A stretch of DNA of 64,000 bases from Vibrio sp. 99-8-1 (GTDB taxonomy: Bacteria; Pseudomonadota; Gammaproteobacteria; Enterobacterales; Vibrionaceae), in assembly GCF_013114595.1 (NCBI RefSeq), contig NZ_VTXE01000010.1, positions 62,001-126,000 of the forward strand, given 5' to 3'. The notes below the pieces were generated by a model that was not told the origin of the DNA, ran no database searches, and was given only the letters and a program-made list of their open reading frames with translations. How positions within the stretch are numbered: position 1 is the stretch's first letter; every line of letters begins with the position of its first letter. Below are positions 1-8,362 of this stretch, piece after piece. Position numbers and translations under genes: made by a program.

Positions 1-1148
1 TCGATGCTTTTCAAGAACAATTAGCCAACGCAATTGCGGAAAACAAAGAGCTAATGAACCGCATGATTAACGGTACCGGTCACTTCATTAAAGCAGGTTT
101 ACCTTCAATTATTGCTGGCGCACTTAAACATAAAATTGGAATGGATCAAGATGACTCATTGTTTTCTGACATATCCGACACATTAGGTATCGAACTGGGA
201 GAGGAAGCAGTAGCAGACTCTGTGAAAGAGACTCTTAAAGCAATGCTTGAGCAAAGAAGGAAAATCAAAGGCATCCATGATTTTAAAGAGATCCTTAAAG
301 AACTCGGAGAGCAATATCGTGCTATTTATAAAGAACTAAATTACCCAATATACGTTCTTGTTGATGAATTGGACCGTTGTCGCCCGAATTACGCTATCGA
401 AATAATAGAATGTGTTAAACACTTCTTTAATACAGATAACTTTGTCTTCGTATTAGCTACTGATACTGAACAGTTACAACATTCCATAAGAGCAGTCTAC
501 GGAGAAGGGTTTGATTCTATGTCATACCTTAGTCGTTTCTTCGATAACTCTGTTACATTATCCGCGCCAGATAGAGTTGATTATATTAAATCCCGTATAT
601 CGATATGTGCCGAGAAAGAAGCTTGGGCTGATCTAGGTTTTGAATTTATTGACAAAGTATTTGACTGGCATGAGATTCACTCTCTCAGGGAAATAAATAA
701 AATTCTTGACTGTATTGACATTGCTTCAACAAAAGAAAAGACATTCAAAGTATTCCCACTAATTATTCTTGCAATCTTAAAAAGAAAGTACCCAGAGTTT
801 CTTAAGCGATATGAAAGAACGGCCAATGTACCTTACAATTCAAGTTACAACGGAGTACGAAGCCTAGTTAACGACGACCAGTTGGTACCAGGCAGAATAG
901 CGGACGGTTTTCGAGTGACAACACAGTCATCTGCAAAAATAGACTATATGATTCATGTGATACTTGCTCAACTAGAAGTGACAAATGTACCTGACTACGC
1001 CCAATACGAAAATCGAAAATCTGACAATCACGAAAGTAGAAATGCAATTTCGTCTTTCAGTTCAAGCATAATAATCAACCCAGAAAATGATAATGCAAAT
1101 AAAGCTGACTATTTATCCGTTATTAACTTTGCCGGACATTTTGCTTAA
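1..1148 (+). CDS. KAP-family P-loop NTPase, C-terminal part (5' end outside window)
   Basis: The reading frame is open from base 3, so the gene starts before the window. What is visible is the C-terminal half of a KAP-type NTPase: the Walker B region reads VLVDELDRCRP, followed by the conserved stretch with FVFVLATDTEQL and an arginine-rich SRFFD segment. The Walker A loop and the membrane segments that KAP proteins often carry must lie upstream. KAP NTPases are commonly found in mobile islands and several are linked to phage defence, but no partner gene is visible. A decayed phage integrase follows 180 bp downstream, which fits an accessory island. Family assignment is firm; function is not. 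Confidence 0.8.
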   Translation, partial: DAFQEQLANAIAENKELMNRMINGTGHFIKAGLPSIIAGALKHKIGMDQDDSLFSDISDTLGIELGEEAVADSVKETLKAMLEQRRKIKGIHDFKEILKELGEQYRAIYKELNYPIYVLVDELDRCRPNYAIEIIECVKHFFNTDNFVFVLATDTEQLQHSIRAVYGEGFDSMSYLSRFFDNSVTLSAPDRVDYIKSRISICAEKEAWADLGFEFIDKVFDWHEIHSLREINKILDCIDIASTKEKTFKVFPLIILAILKRKYPEFLKRYERTANVPYNSSYNGVRSLVNDDQLVPGRIADGFRVTTQSSAKIDYMIHVILAQLEVTNVPDYAQYENRKSDNHESRNAISSFSSSIIINPENDNANKADYLSVINFAGHFA

Positions 1149-1330
1149 TAACCTTTCGGGTCTATTAATATAACAAACTGAATTAGTACTTGATTTATTA
1201 CATGGCTGGCAAATAGGTTTTGAAGTGATTTATTTAACCCACTCGCAAATGTTTGCGCACAACAGCTAAGAACATTGTTTACCACGCCATACCGCTTGAC
1301 TGCAGTTAACTCAGTTTAAGCGGTATTTTT
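1149..1330. other. Island intergenic region with terminator-like inverted repeat
   Basis: Between the KAP gene and the integrase remnant there is a perfect 9-bp inverted repeat, ATACCGCTT at 1289-1297 and AAGCGGTAT at 1318-1326, followed by five T residues right before the integrase start. It could be a rho-independent terminator for the upstream gene or part of an old phage attachment region. No gene is seen. Confidence 0.4.
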
Positions 1331-1746
1331 ATGTCCATCCGAAACCTAAAAGACAACTCAAATAAACCGTGGATTTGCGAATGTTATCCTGACGGTCGTA
1401 GCGGTAAACGAGTTCGCAAGCGCTTTGCCACCAAAAGTGAAGTAGCCGCCTATGAACGCTTCTTGATGAAAGAGGTTGATGACAAGCCGTGGCTGGGTAG
1501 CAAACCTGATCACCGCCGGCTAAGTCATATGGTTAGTGCCATGAGGAACCCTGTTGCTTCAACCTTCTCAGCAAAAGTTTATTCCGATTACCGAAGTAAG
1601 CGCATGGCCGGAACGCTGGTGTTTGTCGATGAAGCCCGCTGGAACCGTTTCAAACCCAGCATCTCAACCATTAACTCTGAACTCGCTCGCTTTAAAGCCA
1701 TGTTTAACAAACTGCGCGAAATCGGAGAATCGAAGTTGGCCAACCT

Positions 1747-1790
1747 GTCACCTGCCGACAGCAAAAAAGTCACCTGCCGACAGCAAAAAA
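1747..1790. repeat. Tandem 22-bp direct repeat at island boundary
   Basis: Bases 1747-1768 and 1769-1790 are identical and directly adjacent. Each unit starts GTCACCTGCCGACAGC and ends with a run of A. The second copy continues into the A tract that forms the T tail of the guaC terminator on the other strand. This could be a duplicated attachment core left by the integrase or a replication slippage product. Confidence 0.7.
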
Positions 1791-1810
1791 AGAGCCGCAC
1801 GAGGCAGCTC
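1785..1810 (-). terminator. guaC rho-independent terminator
   Basis: On the minus strand, GAGCTGC and GCGGCTC arms (1804-1810 and 1792-1798, one mismatch) enclose a 5-nt loop and are followed by seven T residues. It lies about 30 bp after the guaC stop codon. Confidence 0.8.
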
Positions 1811-1841
1811 AATTTATGTCAGCTTCCGACTCTTCTAATGC

Positions 1842-2885
1842 TTACTCTTTACCGTAAACATTATTCTCTTGTTCTTGAACACGGATAAACGTAGTACGCT
1901 TGGTAAGTTCTTTAAGTTGTGCAGCACCAACATAAGTACAGGTTGAACGTACACCACCAAGAATATCGGAAATGGTTTCATGTACGCTACCGCGGAATGG
2001 AATTAATACTGTTTTACCTTCAGCAGCTCGATATTTTGCTACGCCACCAGAGTGCTTAGACATCGCCGACTGAGAGGACATGCCGTAAAATTTCATGAAC
2101 TTCTCATCATTCACAGTAACAACATCACCACCCGACTCTTCATGGCCCGCAAGCATACCGCCAAGCATGACGAAATCTGCACCACCACCAAAGGCTTTAG
2201 ATACATCTCCGGCGCATGTGCAACCGCCGTCTCCAACAATACGACCACCTAAGCCGTGAGCGGCATCCGCACACTCAATAATGGCAGAGAGTTGTGGGTA
2301 ACCAACGCCCGTTTTAACTCGAGTGGTACAAACTGAACCCGGACCAATACCTACTTTTACAATATCTGCGCCAGCAAGAATTAGCTCTTCAACCATATCC
2401 CCTGTTACAACATTACCCGCTGAAATGACTTTATCTGGAAACGCTTCGCGTACCTGAGACACATAATCAACTAGGTGCTCTGAATAACCGTTCGCAATAT
2501 CAATGCAGATGAAAATGATCTCATCACTAAGATCCATTATTGCTTTGGTTTTCGCGAAATCATCTGGAGAAGTTCCTGTCGATACCATTATATTGTTCAA
2601 TGTTTTTGAGTCAGCTTGCTGAACAAACTGTTTCCAGTCATCAACAGAATAATGTTTATGTACCGCTGTCATGACATTATGTTCCGCTAACGCTTCTGCC
2701 ATTGTAAAGCTCGCAACGGAATCCATGTTTGCAGCAATAACGGGTACTCCAGACCATTGACGACCGCTATGCTTGAAGGTAAACTCGCGGGTTAAATTTA
2801 CTTGAGAACGACTTTTTAGTGTTGATCGTTTAGGGCGAAACAGTACATCTTTGAATCCGAGCTTAAGTTCTTGTTCGATACGCAT
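1842..2885 (-). CDS. guaC: GMP reductase
   Basis: This enzyme converts GMP to IMP with NADPH in purine salvage. The 347-residue protein matches E. coli GuaC from end to end in my recollection. It has the IMPDH/GMPR signature [20 protein letters not shown] with catalytic Cys186, a glycine-rich GGRIVGDGG phosphate loop, and an [10 protein letters not shown] segment. I start it at the ATG at 2885, which has an AAGGA ribosome site 8 nt upstream and matches the family N-terminus MRIE; the longer frame adds 12 unlikely residues. The 190-nt leader is unusually structured (see 2886-3107). A terminator follows at 1785-1810. Confidence 0.97.
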   Translation of the reverse strand: MRIEQELKLGFKDVLFRPKRSTLKSRSQVNLTREFTFKHSGRQWSGVPVIAANMDSVASFTMAEALAEHNVMTAVHKHYSVDDWKQFVQQADSKTLNNIMVSTGTSPDDFAKTKAIMDLSDEIIFICIDIANGYSEHLVDYVSQVREAFPDKVISAGNVVTGDMVEELILAGADIVKVGIGPGSVCTTRVKTGVGYPQLSAIIECADAAHGLGGRIVGDGGCTCAGDVSKAFGGGADFVMLGGMLAGHEESGGDVVTVNDEKFMKFYGMSSQSAMSKHSGGVAKYRAAEGKTVLIPFRGSVHETISDILGGVRSTCTYVGAAQLKELTKRTTFIRVQEQENNVYGKE

Positions 2886-3076
2886 GGTATTTCCTTGTTT
2901 AAAGTTATGTGTCTTTATCACTGCTTTTTTGAGTCATCACTGCGTAATTAGCTTTAGTTGGTCGACAACGTTTAGTCGTCATCACACCAAACTAAAGCAA
3001 TATAGAATTTGTTGGCAGACATTTTCTATATTGCGGACACAAAAAAACCGGAGCGTTGGCAGACGCTCCGGTTTTC
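2886..3076 (-). promoter_or_regulatory. Structured guaC leader with three inverted repeats
   Basis: In guaC orientation three hairpins follow each other. H1: 13-bp stem 3044-3056/3063-3075 with T7 after it, terminator-like. H2: 11-bp stem 2997-3007/3024-3034. H3: imperfect stem 2951-2962/2986-2998. The loops of H1 and H2 contain the same 10 bases, GTTGGCAGAC on the plus strand (3055-3064 and 3011-3020), and GTTGGTCGAC at 2957-2966 is an 8/10 third copy. Such a layout suggests RNA-based or operator-based control of guaC; I know of no named family with it. Confidence 0.55.
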
Positions 3077-3079
3077 AAC

Positions 3080-3107
3080 ATTATAGGTTGTAATTTAATT
3101 GTTGCAA
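3080..3107 (-). promoter_or_regulatory. Predicted sigma-70 promoter of guaC
   Basis: On the minus strand, TTGCAA (-35, 3102-3107) and TATAAT (-10, 3080-3085) are separated by 16 bp. The expected start, about 3073, falls at the first bases of hairpin H1, so the transcript would begin with that hairpin. Confidence 0.65.
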
Positions 3108-3256
3108 GACTGATAATTTGATTTTTTTTGTGCTACGCTGCTGGAGATTTCATATCCAAATTACCTGAATTATCTATTCGCCAAAATCCATTAGTGTCAT
3201 CTATTTTTGCGAGTAACCTTCTCAGCACACGCTTAAATAAGTTAAGGAGAGCAGCA

Positions 3257-3766
3257 ATGGCTGATCCACATATCGAATCTCCTATGGATTGGATAGATCA
3301 TACAACGGTGATCATCTACCGACTTGGCCTCACCTTAGCGATTCCAACCGTGGCACTGCTCCCTTGGGGTATCGATTTACCTATTCAGCAACTTATTATG
3401 TTAGCTGCTGCAATGTGTGCCTCTTCACTTCATATCTATATGAAATCGTTTCGACTGTTGCTACAAATGGCCACGTGGGTGGGACTAGTGTTAGTGATTC
3501 TCGGCTTCCCGATGATTGGTTTGGGCGGCGCACTTATCACACTGGGAGGACTCTGCTTTAAAGAGTATTTCTGCTTTAAAATTCCAGGGTTACCATTCCA
3601 ACCTCTTCTACTGGCTGGATTGTGGTTTGCTATGCAATTTGGTTGGACAACAGAAGCAAAAGTTATCGCTTCAGCCTCAGCGATTCTCTTTTTGATGGTC
3701 AGCGTCGCTAAATGGCGAATGCCCCGACACTTTGATATTGGCGATAAAAACAATTATGAAGTTTAG
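3257..3766 (+). CDS. Integral membrane protein, DUF2301-like
   Basis: A 169-residue protein with about five hydrophobic segments spanning most of its length (for example TVIIYRLGLTLAIPTVALLP, then LGFPMIGLGGALITLGGLCF). It resembles the uncharacterised DUF2301 membrane family of Vibrio and cyanobacteria, a family-level guess. The frame is open upstream from a TTG at 3128, but I start at ATG 3257 because AAGGAG sits 8 nt before it. It is transcribed away from guaC and ends inside its own terminator. Function unknown; inner-membrane location inferred. Confidence 0.75.
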   Translation: MADPHIESPMDWIDHTTVIIYRLGLTLAIPTVALLPWGIDLPIQQLIMLAAAMCASSLHIYMKSFRLLLQMATWVGLVLVILGFPMIGLGGALITLGGLCFKEYFCFKIPGLPFQPLLLAGLWFAMQFGWTTEAKVIASASAILFLMVSVAKWRMPRHFDIGDKNNYEV

Positions 3767-3794
3767 TGCTCTATACAGGTTTAGAGCACTTTTA
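3765..3794 (+). terminator. Terminator overlapping a stop codon
   Basis: AGTGCTCTA (3765-3773) and TAGAGCACT (3782-3790) form a perfect 9-bp stem followed by TTTT. The first arm begins in the stop codon of the membrane protein gene. Confidence 0.8.
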
Positions 3795-3822
3795 TATTTT
3801 AGAACTGCGCGTATTTAGAACA

Positions 3823-5316
3823 CTAGCAAGTCGCTAAAAGTTGACGTAAATAGGGATAAAGATCACTCGCTAGCATCCCTATCTCTCCATGCTCTTGAAC
3901 GCATCGATCTGCTGCCGTTGAATGCAGCCATACGCCAAAACACGCCGCTTGAGTCAGGGTCAGATTTTGTGCCAGTAATCCAGCAATGACGCCAGACAAC
4001 ACATCTCCCATCCCACCGGATGCCATTCCCGGATTCCCCGCATTACAGACATAAAGCTGTTTTCCATCATAAATAAGGGTACCGGCTCCTTTTAACACCG
4101 CAACACCACCATATTTGCGTTGCAGCCTCATAACAGAGCTAAAACGATCACTTTCAATCTGATCAATGGTGCAATTAAGTAATCTTGCAGCTTCACCGGG
4201 GTGAGGAGTAATAATGCGTCGGCTATTAAAGTCTGGCACTCTGGCTAACAAATTGAGTCCATCAGCATCCACTACCATGCGTTTTTCAATGCTGGCGGAA
4301 TAACCCATTAATGAACGTCCCCAACTGGTTGTCCCTAGTCCCGGTCCAATTAACAGAACATCGGCCCAGTGTAGATGATCATTGATTTCGTTACTGTTAC
4401 CACGCCAGTCGAACACCATCAATTCCGGTCTTGCACTCACAATTGCTGAGACATTTTCCGGTTGGGTAACAACACGAGTCAATCCCGAGCCTGTTCTAGC
4501 ACACGCCTCTGAAGCTAACCGTATCGCACCAAACATGCCTCGGTCGCCTCCCATGCAAAGTACTCGGCCAAAATGTCCTTTATGACTAGTTGGTTTACGT
4601 CCGGTTAAGCTGCCACCAAGAGATTGAGCGGATAACAGCAAGCTAGATGCTTCTATTTTCTGACTGAAATCATCAGCAATACCTAGACCTGCGAAGACAA
4701 TTTCACCACAGTAATCTTTCGCACATCCGGTAAATAAACCTTGTTTACTGGCAATAAAAGTAATGGTTTTATCGGCTTGTACCGCACAACCAAGTACCGC
4801 ACCAGTATCTGCGCTCAATCCTGATGGAACATCAATGGATACAACAGGCACCGGTGACTGGTTGATTAACTGAATAATCGACTGATATTCTTCTCGAACT
4901 GCACCAGAGAGGCCAGTGCCGAGTAAACTGTCAACGATGAGATCAATATCATCAGCGAGTATCGTCTCTGGCTTGGCAATTTGTCCATTAACAGCAAGCC
5001 AATTGTCTCGCGCTTTTGCCGCGTCCCCTTTGAGCGATTCTTCACTGCCCGTTTGCCACAAGGTCACCTTGTAGCCATGCAGCAAAGCTAGCCGAGCAGT
5101 GACGTAACCATCACCGCCATTGTTTCCTGAACCACACAGCACCAGAAGATGTTTACAGCCTGAATAACCCGCTACGATACTATTAAATACTGACTTTCCG
5201 GCCTCTTCCATCAGCTGATACATCGCTCTGTTTTGTTCCGATGCAATCAGCTGTTCACCCTCTTTTACTTGCTGAGCAAGATAAAGCTTACTTCCCTTTA
5301 TTTCCACTCGATACAT
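3823..5316 (-). CDS. nnrD: Bifunctional NAD(P)H-hydrate epimerase / ADP-dependent NAD(P)H-hydrate dehydratase
   Basis: This is the YjeF-type repair enzyme that restores hydrated NADH and NADPH. The N-terminal YjeF_N epimerase domain carries CGSGNNGGDG at residues 61-70. The C-terminal ribokinase-like dehydratase has GPGLGTTSWG, VVDADGLNLL, TPHPGEAARLL, VLKGAGT and the catalytic NPGMASGGMGDVLSG block. Length 497 aa is typical. The first ATG has AGG too close for a good ribosome site, so the start may be a few codons off. In many gammaproteobacteria it heads a tsaE-amiB-mutL cluster; that cluster is not here, the gene stands apart. Confidence 0.93.
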   Translation of the reverse strand: MYRVEIKGSKLYLAQQVKEGEQLIASEQNRAMYQLMEEAGKSVFNSIVAGYSGCKHLLVLCGSGNNGGDGYVTARLALLHGYKVTLWQTGSEESLKGDAAKARDNWLAVNGQIAKPETILADDIDLIVDSLLGTGLSGAVREEYQSIIQLINQSPVPVVSIDVPSGLSADTGAVLGCAVQADKTITFIASKQGLFTGCAKDYCGEIVFAGLGIADDFSQKIEASSLLLSAQSLGGSLTGRKPTSHKGHFGRVLCMGGDRGMFGAIRLASEACARTGSGLTRVVTQPENVSAIVSARPELMVFDWRGNSNEINDHLHWADVLLIGPGLGTTSWGRSLMGYSASIEKRMVVDADGLNLLARVPDFNSRRIITPHPGEAARLLNCTIDQIESDRFSSVMRLQRKYGGVAVLKGAGTLIYDGKQLYVCNAGNPGMASGGMGDVLSGVIAGLLAQNLTLTQAACFGVWLHSTAADRCVQEHGEIGMLASDLYPYLRQLLATC

Positions 5317-5384
5317 CCTAGTTGCTGTATTCCAATCACTCTATATCACTCGCAGATCGGTTTGGTTTATCTGTTTGGTTGTGG

Positions 5385-5819
5385 TTATGACTTCGCCATC
5401 ATGGCTTCTGCTGTCGCATCCTGAATAGACAAAAATAGCGACTTAACTTCACCGGTCGGCGTTCGCATCGGGTTCAGTGTGACGTTCTGATACATAAACT
5501 CAGCCTGTTGTGTAATAGGCCTTACGTTTCGACATTTAAATAGATAAGGACGTTGTCGCCATGTAATAAAGCTTCGACAACCTAAACCATAAACAGGCTT
5601 AGTTTTTATGGTAAACCACTCTTTTGGTATCTCTGGGAACACTTCAAAAATGGTTTTTCCCAAAACTTCATGAGATTGTTTGCCACTGTGGTGGGTCATA
5701 AATCCATTCCAAACCTGGATCTTATGATCGGTATCTAATACCACTAAGCCGAGATCCACATTTTGTACCATGTCCACCATCCAGTGGAACTGCTCAAATT
5801 CAGCGGGAAGACCTATCAT
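5385..5819 (-). CDS. PAS-domain protein
   Basis: A 144-residue single-domain protein with a PAS core: NVDLGLVVLDTDHKIQVWN, then VLGKTIFEVFPEIP, and a C-terminal strand with a PTGEVKSLFLSIQDAT motif. No output domain is attached. Its ATG overlaps the stop of the upstream response regulator-CheC gene by one base (TAATG), so the two are translationally coupled and probably act in one pathway. A cofactor cannot be inferred from the sequence. Confidence 0.8.
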   Translation of the reverse strand: MIGLPAEFEQFHWMVDMVQNVDLGLVVLDTDHKIQVWNGFMTHHSGKQSHEVLGKTIFEVFPEIPKEWFTIKTKPVYGLGCRSFITWRQRPYLFKCRNVRPITQQAEFMYQNVTLNPMRTPTGEVKSLFLSIQDATAEAMMAKS

Positions 5820-6823
5820 TAAAAATCCTCCATCAAGTAAGACAATTTGTTATCGAGAAGAGGCAATGACTCATCGACAAACATAAAGAGTAGATCACAC
5901 CGTATACTGGTGTTATCAATGGTGTAGCTTACTTCGAACGTCATGGTTCTGGTAAAGCTGCCAGTAGTCGATTGAATAACCGATTCAATGGGAATATGTT
6001 GCCCAAGCAATACAGGCTGCCCTTGAAAAAAGCGAACCTCAGCTTGTTGGCCTAAGCCATTTAAAAATGAACCTACCAATATGTTTGATACATCCATCAA
6101 AAGTTCAAGCTCTTCTAGCTCTTCACTATCCGCTGGTACCTTCATCAAACTTTTAAGGTCAGAAATACTAGAGTCACTCAACAAAACTAACGCTTCACCC
6201 GCAATGCCTTCACCACTAAAACCTTGGCACACCCCTGACACTTGGTCATTTTGAGCAAGATCTTCGAGAGCCATATGAAGCTCAGTCACCTCAAAGATAT
6301 TCACATTTGGCAAAGGTAAGTGGACAAAGACGTCAAAATGACGAGCCAATGCATCTGCCGCTCGCCCTATAGAGACGTTTGCTACTTCCATGTAGATATC
6401 GCGACGTTTCAACATCGGCAGTTCGACTGCTTTTGCTGGCGCAATATGGCTGGTTGCCGCTGGCGAAACTAACTCTTTAAGAACATCGTTAAGAACGGTT
6501 TTATCCATAGGTTTTTGGATAAAAGCCTTGGCTCCGAGTTCATTTACTTTTGCTTTTGCTTTTGGTTGTATATCGCCAGATACCACCACAACAGGGACGT
6601 CAATCTGACGCGTTTGAATTTCTGCTAATGTTCCGTAACCATCCAGCTCTGGCATGGTTAAATCTAGGAACATCAGTTCAAATTTTTGTTCGGCTAGTTT
6701 TTCCAAAGCATCAATGCCGTTTACCGCGAAGGTAATCTCAGCATTTAGCGAGGTAGGAAGCGATCTTGCCATCTGCTTTCGAGCTAAAGCAGAGTCATCA
6801 CAAATTAGTACTGAATAAGTCAT
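5819..6823 (-). CDS. Response regulator with CheC-type phosphatase domain
   Basis: Residues 1-120 form a receiver domain with acidic pair D9/D10, phosphoacceptor D54 (MFLDLTMPELDG) and K104. Residues ~135-334 look like a CheC/CheX phosphatase: D142-x3-E146-x2-N149 with P172 exactly 22 residues after N149 fits the CheC active-site pattern. The second copy reads ELLMDVSN, with E and D where D/S and E are expected, so probably one functional site. Known members dephosphorylate CheY-like proteins. The coupled PAS protein downstream suggests a small signalling module, perhaps tied to motility; no chemotaxis genes are nearby. Confidence 0.85.
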   Translation of the reverse strand: MTYSVLICDDSALARKQMARSLPTSLNAEITFAVNGIDALEKLAEQKFELMFLDLTMPELDGYGTLAEIQTRQIDVPVVVVSGDIQPKAKAKVNELGAKAFIQKPMDKTVLNDVLKELVSPAATSHIAPAKAVELPMLKRRDIYMEVANVSIGRAADALARHFDVFVHLPLPNVNIFEVTELHMALEDLAQNDQVSGVCQGFSGEGIAGEALVLLSDSSISDLKSLMKVPADSEELEELELLMDVSNILVGSFLNGLGQQAEVRFFQGQPVLLGQHIPIESVIQSTTGSFTRTMTFEVSYTIDNTSIRCDLLFMFVDESLPLLDNKLSYLMEDF

Positions 6824-7188
6824 TTATCACCGCTACACTCAAATTTAATTAATCTATATTAGTATACTCAAATCTTCTAAACATTCAGAACAACTTCTGA
6901 GTTTAATTGGTTTAATTGAAAGAAATATACCCAAATGCCCTCAAGAAGCACTCGCCAGTGCTATATCAACGGGTCAGAGACAACGAAACACTCGCCAGAA
7001 AAAGAGCTTGATGTTGTTTACTCTGTATTTTTAATTGATGAGTAAAGCATTGACCCAAATGGTGATTAAATCAAAAAAGCCAGCTCACTTTTTGAGCTGG
7101 CTTTCACTAATTCATTCTATCTGAGTAAAACATAATGAAGCGACTTTTATTCATGCCATTCCAATTTCAATCGACGCCATATAATAAA
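6824..7188. other. 365-bp intergenic region with possible repeat fragment
   Basis: No gene is visible. Bases near 6918-6940 (TATACCCAAATGCCCTCAAG) resemble the end of the MITE-like repeat found at 34041, so this may be a degraded copy. The right end holds the terminator of the small membrane gene at 7189. Confidence 0.4.
7073..7104 (-). terminator. Terminator after small membrane gene
   Basis: A 12-bp stem, AAAGCCAGCTCA (7076-7087) with TGAGCTGGCTTT (7093-7104), and a T tract on the minus strand, 85 bp after the stop of the 77-residue membrane protein gene. Confidence 0.75.
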
Positions 7189-7422
7189 TTACGGCCATAA
7201 CGTTAATATGATTATTTTTAATACAAAGGCAAACACAACCATAGAGATGCCTAACCGATACCATTTAAACTCCGCTACAGACATCGGCACTCTTTTATAA
7301 AACATTGTCGCAACGCCTTTCCAGTCGTTACTTCGTTTACCGTACTGCATTATCCCTGTTAGAACAAAAATAATCCCGACAATTAAGAATCCTTTCTCAA
7401 TCCAAAATAGACTCGTTTCCAT
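7189..7422 (-). CDS. Small two-helix membrane protein
   Basis: A 77-residue protein with two hydrophobic helices, about residues 8-26 (FWIEKGFLIVGIIFVLTGIM) and 57-75 (GISMVVFAFVLKIIILTLWP), joined by a basic loop. AAGGAA stands 8 nt before the ATG and a terminator follows, so it looks like a real monocistronic gene. I do not recognise the family. No partner is suggested by the neighbours. Confidence 0.7.
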   Translation of the reverse strand: METSLFWIEKGFLIVGIIFVLTGIMQYGKRSNDWKGVATMFYKRVPMSVAEFKWYRLGISMVVFAFVLKIIILTLWP

Positions 7423-7582
7423 AGCTGTTTCCTTACATCACTATTTTGTCATTTGTTTCAATTGCAAAGTTAAAATTTAAGTAGCGCAATCTCACCAATC
7501 AAACAACACACTCTTTTAGCCATTAGTTTAGCCGCTAACCTTTGATAGAGCAGTTGGACAATAGTCTAATACGCATTAAAAA

Positions 7583-7602
7583 AGGCCAGTAAATACTGAC
7601 CT
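7583..7602 (-). terminator. Terminator after 116-residue membrane gene
   Basis: AGGCCAGTA (7583-7591) pairs with TACTGACCT (7594-7602) with one mismatch, with an A run on the plus strand at its left, i.e. a T tail on the minus strand. Confidence 0.55.
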
Positions 7603-7644
7603 CTTTATAATCGTTTAACATTTCTGTTTATACTCATCTGCACA

Positions 7645-7995
7645 TTATGACGAAGGGGCAACAGAGGCAGTAATGCTGTCTCGATAAGTAAACCACAAAT
7701 AAGTGACAACAATTGAGAAGAATAGATAAGAGAGTGCAAAAACTAATGGTGAGGTTATTAATGCTGTTTGAACACCAATCACCACACCTGCCACTGTGAT
7801 CATTATCTTAGAGAATAGACCAATAAGTAACAGTAGTACGGCAAGCTCCGGGAAGCGAGTAGTACGAAAAGCAAACCAGTAACAAGTACCGACGGCTAAA
7901 GAAGCAACGGTCAGTCCTAACATAAAGGAATGGAGATGGTCAGCGGAGATAACACCGGCAGATATCGATGTCATAATGATTAAGAAAAGTTTCAT
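7645..7995 (-). CDS. Small integral membrane protein
   Basis: A 116-residue, very hydrophobic protein with about four membrane segments (near residues 3-17, 27-44, 51-73 and 82-102) and a short polar C-terminus. GAGG lies 7 nt before the ATG. I do not recognise it. The last two helices resemble those of small energy-coupling membrane proteins only in composition, so no function is proposed. A terminator follows it. Confidence 0.65.
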   Translation of the reverse strand: MKLFLIIMTSISAGVISADHLHSFMLGLTVASLAVGTCYWFAFRTTRFPELAVLLLLIGLFSKIMITVAGVVIGVQTALITSPLVFALSYLFFSIVVTYLWFTYRDSITASVAPSS

Positions 7996-8362
7996 TTTTT
8001 ACCTCTCATACAGCTTAACTTTACGCACCCTTTCATATTTGCAATCTTATTTTGCGTGGCATTTTCCGGATTTTCAACGCTTTTACAAGCCCTTTTATGC
8101 AAATTGCGCAAAAATAATTCTCACCTCAATATCTCGTTACATTCACGCAACATTGAATGACTGTAACAGACTGTTATACGGTTAACTTTCACAGTTTTGT
8201 TTAATAAATGTTAAATTTCCTAGGAAAGCAAATAGTCATAATTAATTTGTAAATATTTATGTCATATCGACCAACAATGACTTTGTTTTTCGCTTTTGGG
8301 GGACAAAATGCAAAAAAGCCAGCATTATGCTGACTTTTAATAGGAGATAAACCGAGTAGACG
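7996..8362. other. 367-bp intergenic region
   Basis: AT-rich region upstream of the 116-residue membrane gene; it should hold that gene's promoter. A plus-strand open frame at 7976-8185 has no ribosome site and an unlikely composition. The right end contains the terminator of the downstream HAD gene. Confidence 0.5.
8312..8338 (-). terminator. Terminator of the HAD phosphatase gene
   Basis: AAGCCAGCA and TGCTGACTT arms (one mismatch) around TTA, with an A run on the left giving the minus-strand T tail, 25 bp after the stop codon at 8363. Confidence 0.65.

Larger units (their letters stand above)
1331..1888 (+). pseudogene. Decayed phage tyrosine integrase, N-terminal remnant
   Basis: The first ~65 residues (MSIRNLKDNSNKPW... 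DDKPWLG) are the arm-binding N-terminus of the P2/K139-type integrases of Vibrio. Compared with my knowledge of that family, a block seems to be missing after HRRLS, and homology stops near residue 140. The whole catalytic domain with the R-H-R-Y residues is absent. The last ~45 codons read through a tandem 22-bp duplication and the guaC terminator in antisense, so they are not genuine protein. The remnant therefore marks the boundary of a former mobile element at the 3' end of guaC. Confidence 0.75.

Noticed and set aside
3436..3753. Minus-strand ORF opposite the DUF2301-like gene
   Set aside because: No ribosome site and composition typical of antisense of a membrane gene; the plus-strand gene has strong support.
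6918..7060. Full copy of the MITE-like element
   Set aside because: Only the first ~20 bp resemble the element end; no matching right end.
7976..8185. Plus-strand ORF of 69 codons before the HAD gene
   Set aside because: No ribosome site, random-looking sequence and overlap with a supported gene start.
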